DNA of 12,185 bases from the NCBI GenBank assembly GCA_016781225.1, contig JADDQT010000033.1, forward strand, positions 1 through 12,185, written 5' to 3'. The position numbers were made by a program, and so were the translations under genes. Position 1 is the first letter of the stretch, and each line of letters begins with the position of its first letter. The notes below the pieces were generated by a model that made no database searches, was not told the DNA's origin, and worked only from the letters and a program-made list of their open reading frames with translations. Positions 5,824 to 11,892 of the stretch are shown in pieces. This DNA is from Actinomycetota bacterium. GTDB taxonomy: Bacteria; Actinomycetota; Acidimicrobiia; Acidimicrobiales; GCA-2861595.

Positions 5824-6237
5824 CTAGAGAACCACGACGTCGACGAGGTCGCCGACGGGATCGAAGTCGCCAGGGTTGCGGGTGTAGAGCGGCAGCCCCG
5901 CGGCGCTGGCTGTTGCTGCGATGAGAAGGTCGACTGCTCGGGGGCCCCGTGCCTTGCGTCCCGAGGCGACCACCGCCGAGTAGAGGCGCCCGTACGCCCG
6001 CGCCGCCTCGCCGTCGAAAGGAAGAGGCTGGAACGCCGCTTCCACCCGCTGGAGGCGGTCCTGGCGGCGGCCCCGTTCGCCAGGGTCACTAGTGGCATGG
6101 GGGCCGGCCGAGAGCTCTGCCATCGTGATCGCAGTGACCGCAACCTCGGCCGGAAGTTGTGTTGCGTCGATGGTCTCGAGGTCGATGACCACCGAGGTGT
6201 CGAGAACTCCGCGACGAGGCCCGACCTGGTCAGCCAC
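5824..6237 (-). CDS. vapC: VapC-type PIN-domain toxin ribonuclease
   Basis: A 137-residue PIN-domain protein. The acidic residues that bind Mg/Mn are in place: Asp13 in LDTSVVID, Glu41 in TMAELSAG, Asp103 in RAVDLLIAATA, and the C-terminal YTRNPGDFD group (Asn121, Asp124, Asp126). VapC toxins are endoribonucleases that cut tRNA or rRNA and halt translation unless bound by their antitoxin; the RNA target here cannot be read from the sequence. The start is GTG 6237, which overlaps the last eight bases of the antitoxin gene, as expected for a translationally coupled toxin. The length is normal and no active-site residue is missing, so the toxin is probably functional. Transcription is from the operator-promoter upstream of the antitoxin. 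Confidence 0.9.
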   Translation of the reverse strand: MADQVGPRRGVLDTSVVIDLETIDATQLPAEVAVTAITMAELSAGPHATSDPGERGRRQDRLQRVEAAFQPLPFDGEAARAYGRLYSAVVASGRKARGPRAVDLLIAATASAAGLPLYTRNPGDFDPVGDLVDVVVL

Positions 6238-6484
6238 GGGGGGTCAGGTCCTGGCTCACACCAGCGTCGAGGTCGGCGCGGAAGCGTTCGAAGTCGACAC
6301 CCGGCGCGTTGCGGAACATGGCCACGGCTGCGTTGGCACTGACGAAGCGCTGCCGTCGCAGGGGAGTGAGCTCACCTACGGGGACCCCGTTTCTCGTCAC
6401 GACGAAGGTCTCGCCCTGGTCCAGCCGGCGCATGATCTGGCCGCTCTGGTTGCGCAACTCCCGTTGGGTGATCTCTCTGGTCAT
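6230..6484 (-). CDS. Phd/YefM-family antitoxin of the VapC toxin
   Basis: An 84-residue antitoxin. The N-terminal half (EITQRELRNQSGQIMRRL, then GETFVVTRNGVPVGELTPL) is the DNA-binding Phd/YefM domain. The C-terminal part (AMFRNAPGVDFERFRADLD) is the acidic, probably unstructured segment that wraps the toxin and blocks its active site. ATG 6484 is chosen over an in-frame ATG at 6535 because the Phd domain begins right there and the -10 box TACGGT lies exactly in front of it. Antitoxin first with the toxin overlapping by eight bases is the usual order. Regulation: the protein should repress its own operon through the palindrome at 6493-6511, with conditional cooperativity by VapC as known for the family. 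Confidence 0.9.
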   Translation of the reverse strand: MTREITQRELRNQSGQIMRRLDQGETFVVTRNGVPVGELTPLRRQRFVSANAAVAMFRNAPGVDFERFRADLDAGVSQDLTPRG

Positions 6485-6490
6485 GAACGT

Positions 6491-6511
6491 ACCGTAGCAC
6501 CGTGTGCTACG
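6491..6511 (-). promoter_or_regulatory. Promoter -10 and palindromic operator of the toxin-antitoxin operon
   Basis: CGTAGCAC-CGT-GTGCTACG (6493-6511) is a perfect inverted repeat with 8-base arms. On the minus strand the -10 box TACGGT (6496-6491) overlaps its promoter-proximal arm, and the predicted transcript starts exactly on the A of ATG 6484. A repressor bound here would block RNA polymerase, which fits autoregulation by the Phd-type antitoxin. Confidence 0.65.
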
Positions 6512-6569
6512 CAGCTTCGGCAACCAATATGTCATTTCGTCCGGTCGACCTTCACGGCGCGGTCGGGGG

Positions 6570-8363
6570 TTACAGGCGTTCTGCCAGCGCCTTCAGCTGG
6601 TCCCGCAAGGCCCAGGGCAGCGTGGCCCCGAACTGCGCGTAGTGCTCCTCGATGGTGGGGATCTCACCCCGCCATTCCTCCTCGTCGACGCGCAGCAGCT
6701 CGGCCATGGCCTCGGCGCTCAGATCGAGTCCCTCCCTCGAGATGGCGTCCTCGGTGGGGACCAGACCGATCGGGGTCTCCCTGGCCGCCCCACCCCCGCT
6801 CACCCGCTCGAAGACCCATTCCAGCACTCGGCTGTTGTCGCCGAACCCGGGCCACAGGTACCCGCCGTGGGAACCCTTCCGGAACCAGTTCACGTAGTAC
6901 ATCCTCGGCAGCTTGGACGCATCTGCGTCCTGGCCGATGCGGAGCCAGTGGCCGAGGTAGTCGGCCATGTTGTATCCGCAGAACGGCAGCATGGCCAAGG
7001 GGTCCGGACGGATGTCGCCCACGGCCCCTGCGGCGGCGGCCGTGGTCTCCGACGACATGACCGAGCCCAGGAACACACCGTGCTCCCAGTCGAAAGCCTC
7101 GGTGATGAGCGGGACCACGGAGGAGCGCCGGCCGCCAAACAGGATGGCCGAGATGGGCACCCCCGCCGGGTCCTCCCACTCGGGGGCGATGGCGGGGTCC
7201 TGGGAGGCGGGTGCGGTGAACCGGGCGTTGGGATGGGCGGCAGGAGCTCCACTGTCGGGAGTCCAGTCGTCTCCCTTCCAGTCGATCAGGTGGGCGGGCG
7301 GCTCGTCGGTCATGCCTTCCCACCACACGTCGCCCTCGTCGGTGAGGGCGGTGTTGGTGAATATGCAGTTGCCGTCCAGGGTGAGGACGGCGTTGGGGTT
7401 GGTCTTCGAGCTGGTGCCCGGAGCCACGCCGAAGAAGCCGGCTTCGGGGTTGATGGCGTAGAGCCGCCCGTCGGCGCCGAACTTCATCCAACAGATGTCG
7501 TCGCCCACCGTCTCCACCTTCCAGCCCGAAAGGGTGGGGACGAGCATGGCCAGGTTGGTCTTCCCGCACGCCGACGGGAAGGCGCCGGTCACATAGCGCG
7601 TCTCACCTGCGGGGCTGGTGAGCTTGACGATCAGCATGTGCTCGGCCAGCCAACCCTCGTCCCGGGCCATCACCGAGGCAATGCGCAGGGCGAAGCACTT
7701 CTTCCCGAGAAGGGCGTTGCCGCCGTAGCCCGACCCGTAGGACCAGATCTCCCGTGTCTCGGGAAAGTGGACGATGTACTTGTTCTGGGCATTGCACGGC
7801 CACGCAACGTCGGCCTGGCCCGGCTCGAGGGGCATGCCGACCGAGTGGATGCAGGGCACGAACGCACCGTCGTCACCGAGCACCTCCAGCGCTCCCTCGC
7901 CCATGCGCGTCATGATCCGCATGCTCACCACGACGTAGACCGAGTCGGTGAACTGGACGCCGATGTGGGACTTGTCCGAGTCCAGCGGCCCCATGGAGAA
8001 GGGCACCACGTACATGGTGCGGCCGCGCATGCAGCCGGCGAAGAGGCCCTCGAGCTCGGCGGCCATCTCGTCGGGGGCGCGCCAGTTGTTCGTCGGCCCG
8101 GCGTCCTCTTCCCGTTGGGAGCAGATGAAGGTGCGGTCCTCGACCCGGGCCACGTCGCCTGGATCGGAGCGGGCCAGATAGCTGTTGGGGCGCTTGGCGT
8201 CCGAGAGGCGGATGAAGGTGCCGCTGTCCACCAGCAACTGGCACAGCCGGTCGTACTCGGCGGTCGAGCCGTCGCACCACTCGACCTGGTCGGGCTGACA
8301 GAGCTCTACCACCTGGTCCACGCGAGCGAGCAACCGCGCGTTCCGGGATGGGGCGTCACTCAT
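6570..8363 (-). CDS. pckG: Phosphoenolpyruvate carboxykinase (GTP)
   Basis: A 597-residue enzyme of full family length. It converts oxaloacetate and GTP to phosphoenolpyruvate, GDP and CO2, the entry step of gluconeogenesis, and acts in the cytoplasm. Visible signatures: RGRTMYVVPFSMGP (residues 113-126, substrate-binding region); the P-loop with reactive cysteine FPSACGKTN (262-270, Cys266); GDDICWMKF (kinase-2-like metal site, Asp288/Asp289); and ILFGGRR (407-413), which continues into SSVVPLITEAFDWEHGV. Together these are diagnostic of the GTP-dependent rather than the ATP-dependent class. ATG 8363 lacks a Shine-Dalgarno sequence; the -10 box TAGCAT (8375-8370) predicts transcription starting exactly on its A. 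The gene has its own promoter although a cold-shock-like gene lies 33 bases upstream on the same strand. No damage seen. Confidence 0.97.
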   Translation of the reverse strand: MSDAPSRNARLLARVDQVVELCQPDQVEWCDGSTAEYDRLCQLLVDSGTFIRLSDAKRPNSYLARSDPGDVARVEDRTFICSQREEDAGPTNNWRAPDEMAAELEGLFAGCMRGRTMYVVPFSMGPLDSDKSHIGVQFTDSVYVVVSMRIMTRMGEGALEVLGDDGAFVPCIHSVGMPLEPGQADVAWPCNAQNKYIVHFPETREIWSYGSGYGGNALLGKKCFALRIASVMARDEGWLAEHMLIVKLTSPAGETRYVTGAFPSACGKTNLAMLVPTLSGWKVETVGDDICWMKFGADGRLYAINPEAGFFGVAPGTSSKTNPNAVLTLDGNCIFTNTALTDEGDVWWEGMTDEPPAHLIDWKGDDWTPDSGAPAAHPNARFTAPASQDPAIAPEWEDPAGVPISAILFGGRRSSVVPLITEAFDWEHGVFLGSVMSSETTAAAAGAVGDIRPDPLAMLPFCGYNMADYLGHWLRIGQDADASKLPRMYYVNWFRKGSHGGYLWPGFGDNSRVLEWVFERVSGGGAARETPIGLVPTEDAISREGLDLSAEAMAELLRVDEEEWRGEIPTIEEHYAQFGATLPWALRDQLKALAERL

Positions 8364-8369
8364 CCCCGG

Positions 8370-8375
8370 ATGCTA
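8370..8375 (-). promoter_or_regulatory. -10 box for leaderless pckG mRNA
   Basis: TAGCAT on the minus strand ends six bases before the pckG start, so +1 would be the A of ATG 8363. It lies in the 33-base gap after the cold-shock-like gene. No ribosome-binding site is present, which supports leaderless initiation. Confidence 0.5.
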
Positions 8376-8396
8376 TGGCACCGCGTTACGGCAGGG

Positions 8397-8630
8397 TCAG
8401 GGCGTCGGGGGCTCCGCTGGCGCGCCCATGTCGACCTCGGAGCCGAACCGGAGCCTGGTGGCACGGCCCTCTGCATCGAGGTCGTAGACCACTCTCTGGC
8501 CCTGCCGGAGCATCCGGAAGATGGATCCTTCCAAGGCGTCGTCGGCCAGGTCCGCCTCGCTGCGATCGGTGTCGCGGACCACAACGCCCTCTCCTGTGCC
8601 GGGGTCATAGGACTTGACCACGCCCTGCAT
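8397..8630 (-). CDS. Small cold-shock-like (OB-fold) protein
   Basis: A 77-residue protein beginning MQGVVKSYDPGTGEGVVV, which has the pattern of a cold-shock domain (G-V-V-K-x-(F/Y)-D-x-x-x-G-x-G). The rest (EGSIFRMLRQGQRVVYDLDAEGRATRLRFGSE) fits the later strands, with QGQRVVYDL matching the usual QGQ-V-F-(D/E) segment. The canonical RNA-contacting KGFGFI/VFVH motifs are not preserved, so nucleic-acid binding is uncertain. A role in RNA chaperoning or regulation is inferred from fold only. The ATG 8630 start is supported by AGGAGG (8644-8639) eight bases upstream. A candidate -10 (TACTGT, 8665-8660) lies inside the first codons of the divergent thiL gene. The gene may be read through into pckG as well. 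Confidence 0.7.
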   Translation of the reverse strand: MQGVVKSYDPGTGEGVVVRDTDRSEADLADDALEGSIFRMLRQGQRVVYDLDAEGRATRLRFGSEVDMGAPAEPPTP

Positions 8631-8643
8631 CGCTGGTGCCTCC

Positions 8644-8649
8644 TACAGT
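8644..8649 (+). promoter_or_regulatory. -10 box for leaderless thiL mRNA
   Basis: TACAGT is followed by exactly six bases and the GTG start, so +1 would be the G of GTG 8656. Its first base is also the edge of the AGGAGG ribosome-binding site of the minus-strand cold-shock-like gene. Confidence 0.5.
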
Positions 8650-8655
8650 CGTTGC

Positions 8656-9579
8656 GTGGACAGTAACGGCCGGGGCGAGTTCGAGGCCATCGAACGCGTC
8701 AGGCGGCTGCTCCCGGCCCCGCCCCAGGGCCATACCTGGATAGGTGACGACGCCGCCGTGGTCGTTGCCGGCGGCAGCGAGATGGTCCTCACCGCCGACG
8801 CCGTGGTGGCCGGTGTGCACGCCGACCTGTCGCTGGTGGGGCTCGACGACCTGGGCTGGAAGGCCGTGGCCGTCAGCGTGAGCGACGTTGCTGCCATGGG
8901 CGCCTCGCCATCACATGCGCTGCTCACGGTGACCGGACCGCCGGACGTGGACCTCGACCTCCTCTACCGGGGTGTCGCAGAGGCGGCCGAGACCTATTCC
9001 TGCCCAGTGGTGGGCGGCGATCTGGCGGGCGGAGCCCAGCTGGTGGTGTCGGTCTTCGTCACCGGTACGGTGGATGCCGGAGGGCCGGTGCTGCGCTCGG
9101 GAGCGTGCGACGGCGACTCGGTCTACGTGACCGGTCCCCTTGGGTCGTCGGCTGCCGGGCTCCGCCTCCTGCAGGCGGGGGCCGTGAGCGAAGGCCACCC
9201 CTGCGTGTTGGCCCATCGACGGCCGCGGGCCCGGGTGGCCGAGGGTCAGGTGGCCCGAAGCGCTGGGGCAACGTCGCTCATCGACGTCTCCGACGGGCTG
9301 GCCGCCGACGTCGGCCATCTCGCCGACGCCTCGGGGGTAGGAGTGGTGATCGAGCACGTGCCCGTGGCCGACGGTGCGAGCGTGGACGAGGCCTTGGGCG
9401 GGGGAGAGGACTACGAGCTCGTGTTCACCGCACCCGAAGGCTCGCCGGTGCGGGCCGCCTTCACCGAGGCGGGCCTCAGGCCGCCCATCCGCATCGGACG
9501 GTGCACTTCCGACGCCGGCATGTTGCGGCTGGGCGACGAGCCGCTGCCCAGGACGGGCTGGGAGCACGCATGGCAGTGA
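8656..9579 (+). CDS. thiL: Thiamine-monophosphate kinase
   Basis: A 307-residue enzyme that phosphorylates thiamine monophosphate with ATP to the cofactor thiamine diphosphate, the last biosynthetic step. ThiL/PurM-superfamily motifs appear in order: WIGDDAAV (28-35, metal and nucleotide binding); TADAVVAGVHADL (46-58); SVSDVAAMGA (74-83); VVGGDLAGG (118-126); LIDVSDGLAADVGHLA (208-223); and LGGGEDYELVF (247-257). GTG 8656 is chosen because it follows the -10 box TACAGT with leaderless spacing and gives the normal family length; no Shine-Dalgarno sequence is seen. thiD starts eight bases after its stop, so the two thiamine genes form an operon. No missing motif. Confidence 0.95.
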   Translation: MDSNGRGEFEAIERVRRLLPAPPQGHTWIGDDAAVVVAGGSEMVLTADAVVAGVHADLSLVGLDDLGWKAVAVSVSDVAAMGASPSHALLTVTGPPDVDLDLLYRGVAEAAETYSCPVVGGDLAGGAQLVVSVFVTGTVDAGGPVLRSGACDGDSVYVTGPLGSSAAGLRLLQAGAVSEGHPCVLAHRRPRARVAEGQVARSAGATSLIDVSDGLAADVGHLADASGVGVVIEHVPVADGASVDEALGGGEDYELVFTAPEGSPVRAAFTEAGLRPPIRIGRCTSDAGMLRLGDEPLPRTGWEHAWQ

Positions 9580-9586
9580 AGCCCAA

Positions 9587-10390
9587 GTGACCGTGAGGTC
9601 GCCGGTCGCTCTCACCATCGCCGGCTCCGACTCGGGCGGCGGCGCAGGCATCGTGGCCGACCTCAAGACCTTCGAGGCCCACGGGGTGTGGGGTACGTGC
9701 GCCATCGCCGCCGTCACCGCGCAGAACACAGAGGGGGTGCAGGGCTTCGACACCGTGAACCCCGACCTGGTGCGGGCCCAGGTGGCCAGCGTCGCCTCCG
9801 ACATCGGCGTCGACGCGGCCAAGACGGGGATGCTCGCCTCCGCCGAGCTGGTCAGCGTGGTGGCGGACGCCGTCGCCGCTGCCGGCATCGAGAAGCTGGT
9901 GGTGGACACGGTCTTCGTCTCCAAGCACGGCGACACCCTTCTCGCCGACGACGCCGTGGGGGCCCTTCGCGAGCGGCTCCTTCCCTTGGCCACTGTGGTG
10001 ACGCCGAACCTGCCCGAGGCGGCCCGCCTGGTGGGCTTCGCCATCGACGACAAGGCCGCCATGGAGCGCGCCGGCAAGGCACTGGCCGACCTGGGGCCCC
10101 AGGTCGTGCTGGTGAAGGGTGGCCATCTCGTCGCTGACGACTCACCAGATTGCCTGGTGGTGGCGGGCTCGGCCCCGGTGTGGCTGGAAGCAGCACGCAT
10201 CCCGGGACGCCACACCCACGGAACCGGCTGCGTGTTGTCCGCAGCCATCTGTGCCGAGCTGGCCCGGGGCATGGAGCCGGCCGACGCCTGCGTGGCGGCC
10301 AAGCACTTCACGGAGCGGGCCATCGGCGCCGGGTTGGAGCTGGGACGAGGAGTCGGTCCGGTGAACCCCGGGTGGGAGCGGATGGCCTGA
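9587..10390 (+). CDS. thiD: Hydroxymethylpyrimidine / phosphomethylpyrimidine kinase
   Basis: A 267-residue ribokinase-like enzyme that phosphorylates HMP and HMP-phosphate to HMP diphosphate, the pyrimidine half of thiamine. Motifs: TIAGSDSGGGAGIVADLKTF (10-29, substrate binding); TAQNTEGVQ (44-52); AKTGML (78-83); VTPNLPEA (138-145); LVKGGH (175-180); and RHTHGTGC (208-215), with the anion hole and Cys215. The usual DPVM after the kinase strand reads DTVF (107-110), a mild oddity. Start: GTG 9587 is taken; GTG 9593, two codons later, is equally possible, and neither has a good ribosome-binding site, so coupling to thiL is likely. The gene ends 12 bases before the convergent flavoprotein gene. 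Confidence 0.94.
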   Translation: MTVRSPVALTIAGSDSGGGAGIVADLKTFEAHGVWGTCAIAAVTAQNTEGVQGFDTVNPDLVRAQVASVASDIGVDAAKTGMLASAELVSVVADAVAAAGIEKLVVDTVFVSKHGDTLLADDAVGALRERLLPLATVVTPNLPEAARLVGFAIDDKAAMERAGKALADLGPQVVLVKGGHLVADDSPDCLVVAGSAPVWLEAARIPGRHTHGTGCVLSAAICAELARGMEPADACVAAKHFTERAIGAGLELGRGVGPVNPGWERMA

Positions 10391-10402
10391 CCGAGACAGG
10401 CG

Positions 10403-11557
10403 TCAGATGAGTGGCGTGTCCGGCTCGAGGCCGAGCAGGACACGTCCCACGGTCTCCCAGCCGGTGTAGGACAGCACGACGCTCTGCGTCGCCACGTGCA
10501 CGTCCCGGAAGGCCCGCTGCAAGAGGTTGCCGGATTGGATCGACGTGGCGCCTCCGGCCTGGTAGCAGATGTCCACGGCGTCGGCCGCCGCATGGGCCGC
10601 GTTCACGCCGGCCAGGCGGGCGACGGCGCGTTGCTGGAGGGACACGGGCTCCTCGCGCTGCACGGTGTCCCAGATGTGCCTGACGGCCTCGAAGAGAAAG
10701 GCGCGGGCCGAGCGCACGGCGGCCTCCGCCCTGGCCACCATTGATTGCGCCGTGTCCCGTTCGGCCAGGCGACGGTTGCTGCGATAGGGGACCTTCTCGG
10801 CGGCAAGGGCCACCAGCTCGGTTATTGCCGCTCGGGCGATGCCCAGTGGGACGGCGGCCATGGGTGGGAACACCAGGGTCAAGGGGGGGATGCGCCACAG
10901 GGGCCCACCCGGCCACGGAGGGGTGTCGAGCGCCAGGGCCAGGTGCTCGGGCACGAACAACTCGGAGGCCGTGAAGTCGTTGCTGGCCGTACCCCGCAGG
11001 CCCATGACGTCCCAGTTGTCCACGATCTCGAGCGCTGACGTAGGCATGAACAGCATCCGCATCTCGGGCCGCCCATCGGCTCGAAGCAACGGCTGCTCGT
11101 CCTTGATCAGCACGCATCCGCCGAACAGCCAGTCCGAATGGACGCTCCCGCTGGCGAACGCCCAGCGCCCGTTCACCACGTAGCCGTCGCCGGTGACCGC
11201 GGCCGTGCCGCTTGGGGCCAGGGTACCGCCGACGATGACGTCGGGGCCGGGTTCGTAGACGGCGCGGGCACCGGCTTCGGGCAGCAGCCCTGCCAGCGCC
11301 CCGGAGGTCAGGCCGATCATGGCGCACCAGCCGGCGGAGGCATCGGCGGTGGCCAGCGCCTCCACCGCTCCGATGGCGGTGAGAGGATCGACGCCGCTGC
11401 CGCCGAGCTCTGTGGGGACCCACATGCGGAACACTCCGGAATCCCGCAAGGCCTGCACCAGGCCGGCGGAAAGGCGGCCCTCGGCCTCCGTCAGCTCGGC
11501 CTCGGCCCGGGCCTGGGTGGTCGCTGCTCGAACGGCGTCGAGCGCCGACTGGTTCAA
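10403..11557 (-). CDS. Acyl-CoA-dehydrogenase-like flavoprotein (monooxygenase-type branch)
   Basis: A 384-residue protein with the acyl-CoA dehydrogenase fold. It has an N-terminal helical domain with FRMWVPTELGGSG (43-55), a beta domain with GRWAFASG (130-137) and WDVMGLRGTASNDF (182-195, flavin region) followed by VPEH, and a C-terminal helical bundle with YQAGGATSIQSGNLLQRAFRD (from 332). SDWLFGG and LRGTASNDF resemble the flavin-dependent monooxygenase branch (HsaA/DszC/SfnB-like), which uses reduced flavin supplied by a partner reductase, more than true dehydrogenases. The substrate is unknown and no reductase gene is in the window. The start is TTG 11557 with a weak CGAGG upstream; no ATG or GTG exists between it and the rpmB stop 40 bases away. 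It follows rpmB on the same strand, so it may be co-transcribed. Confidence 0.85.
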   Translation of the reverse strand: MNQSALDAVRAATTQARAEAELTEAEGRLSAGLVQALRDSGVFRMWVPTELGGSGVDPLTAIGAVEALATADASAGWCAMIGLTSGALAGLLPEAGARAVYEPGPDVIVGGTLAPSGTAAVTGDGYVVNGRWAFASGSVHSDWLFGGCVLIKDEQPLLRADGRPEMRMLFMPTSALEIVDNWDVMGLRGTASNDFTASELFVPEHLALALDTPPWPGGPLWRIPPLTLVFPPMAAVPLGIARAAITELVALAAEKVPYRSNRRLAERDTAQSMVARAEAAVRSARAFLFEAVRHIWDTVQREEPVSLQQRAVARLAGVNAAHAAADAVDICYQAGGATSIQSGNLLQRAFRDVHVATQSVVLSYTGWETVGRVLLGLEPDTPLI

Positions 11558-11597
11558 CGGGCCTCGGTCTGGGCCGCGGGCAGGCGAAGCGGCGTGA

Positions 11598-11792
11598 CTA
11601 GCGGACGGCCTTGGTGATCTTGCCCGCCCGGATGCACGAGGTGCACACGTGCATGCGCTTCGGAATGCCGTTCACCAGGGCTCGGACCCGCTGGATGTTC
11701 GGGTTCCAGCGCCGCTTGGTGCGGCGATGCGAGTGGCTGATGCTCATGCCGAAGGAAGGGTGCTTGCCGCACACCTCGCACACCGCTGCCAC
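11598..11792 (-). CDS. rpmB: 50S ribosomal protein L28
   Basis: A 64-residue ribosomal protein of the large subunit. It begins AAVCEVCGKHPSFGMSISHSH and contains RRWNPNIQRVRALVNG, both hallmarks of bacterial L28. Four cysteines in two CxxC pairs (Cys5/Cys8 and Cys50/Cys53) show the zinc-binding (C+) form. Actinobacteria often also have a zinc-free paralogue used under zinc limitation; none is seen here. GTG 11792 is preferred over an in-frame ATG at 11831 because it gives the family's normal N-terminus and has GGAGGT eight bases upstream. It is divergent from the FakA-like gene, the common actinobacterial order rpmB / DAK2-domain gene. Confidence 0.96.
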   Translation of the reverse strand: MAAVCEVCGKHPSFGMSISHSHRRTKRRWNPNIQRVRALVNGIPKRMHVCTSCIRAGKITKAVR

Positions 11793-11829
11793 GTGAGAAC
11801 ACCTCCATGGAGCACGCTTGGGCTCCACC

Positions 11830-11853
11830 ACCGCTCGGGAACCGCTCGGGTTC
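11830..11853. repeat. 10-bp direct repeat and small hairpin in the rpmB leader region
   Basis: ACCGCTCGGG occurs at 11830-11839 and again at 11841-11850. The second copy also forms a hairpin GAACC-gctcg-GGTTC (11839-11853). It lies between the likely -10 and the start of rpmB, so it would be in the leader RNA. Function unknown. Confidence 0.5.
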
Positions 11854-11873
11854 CATCACCCGATCGGGGGTCG

Positions 11874-11883
11874 ACGTTAGCAT
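11874..11883. promoter_or_regulatory. Bidirectional -10 element (rpmB / FakA-like gene)
   Basis: ACGTTAGCAT again has the form ANNNTANNNT. On + it contains TAGCAT (11878-11883), with a predicted start near 11890, three bases before the ATG. On - it contains TAACGT (11879-11874), which would give rpmB a leader of about 75 bases containing the repeats. The two boxes share the central TA. Confidence 0.45.
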
Positions 11884-11892
11884 CCGCCTCCT

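Noticed and set aside
6485..6535. Upstream ATG (6535) as start of the antitoxin
   Set aside because: It would add 17 residues unlike the family and place the promoter and operator inside the coding region.
6504..8666. 720-codon open frame on the plus strand opposite pckG
   Set aside because: Antisense shadow of PEP carboxykinase produced by high GC at third positions; no recognisable domain, while the opposite strand has every PEPCK motif.
8911..10593. 560-codon open frame on the minus strand across thiL-thiD
   Set aside because: Shadow frame with an Arg/Ser/Pro/Thr-rich composition and no motif; thiL and thiD on the other strand are unmistakable.
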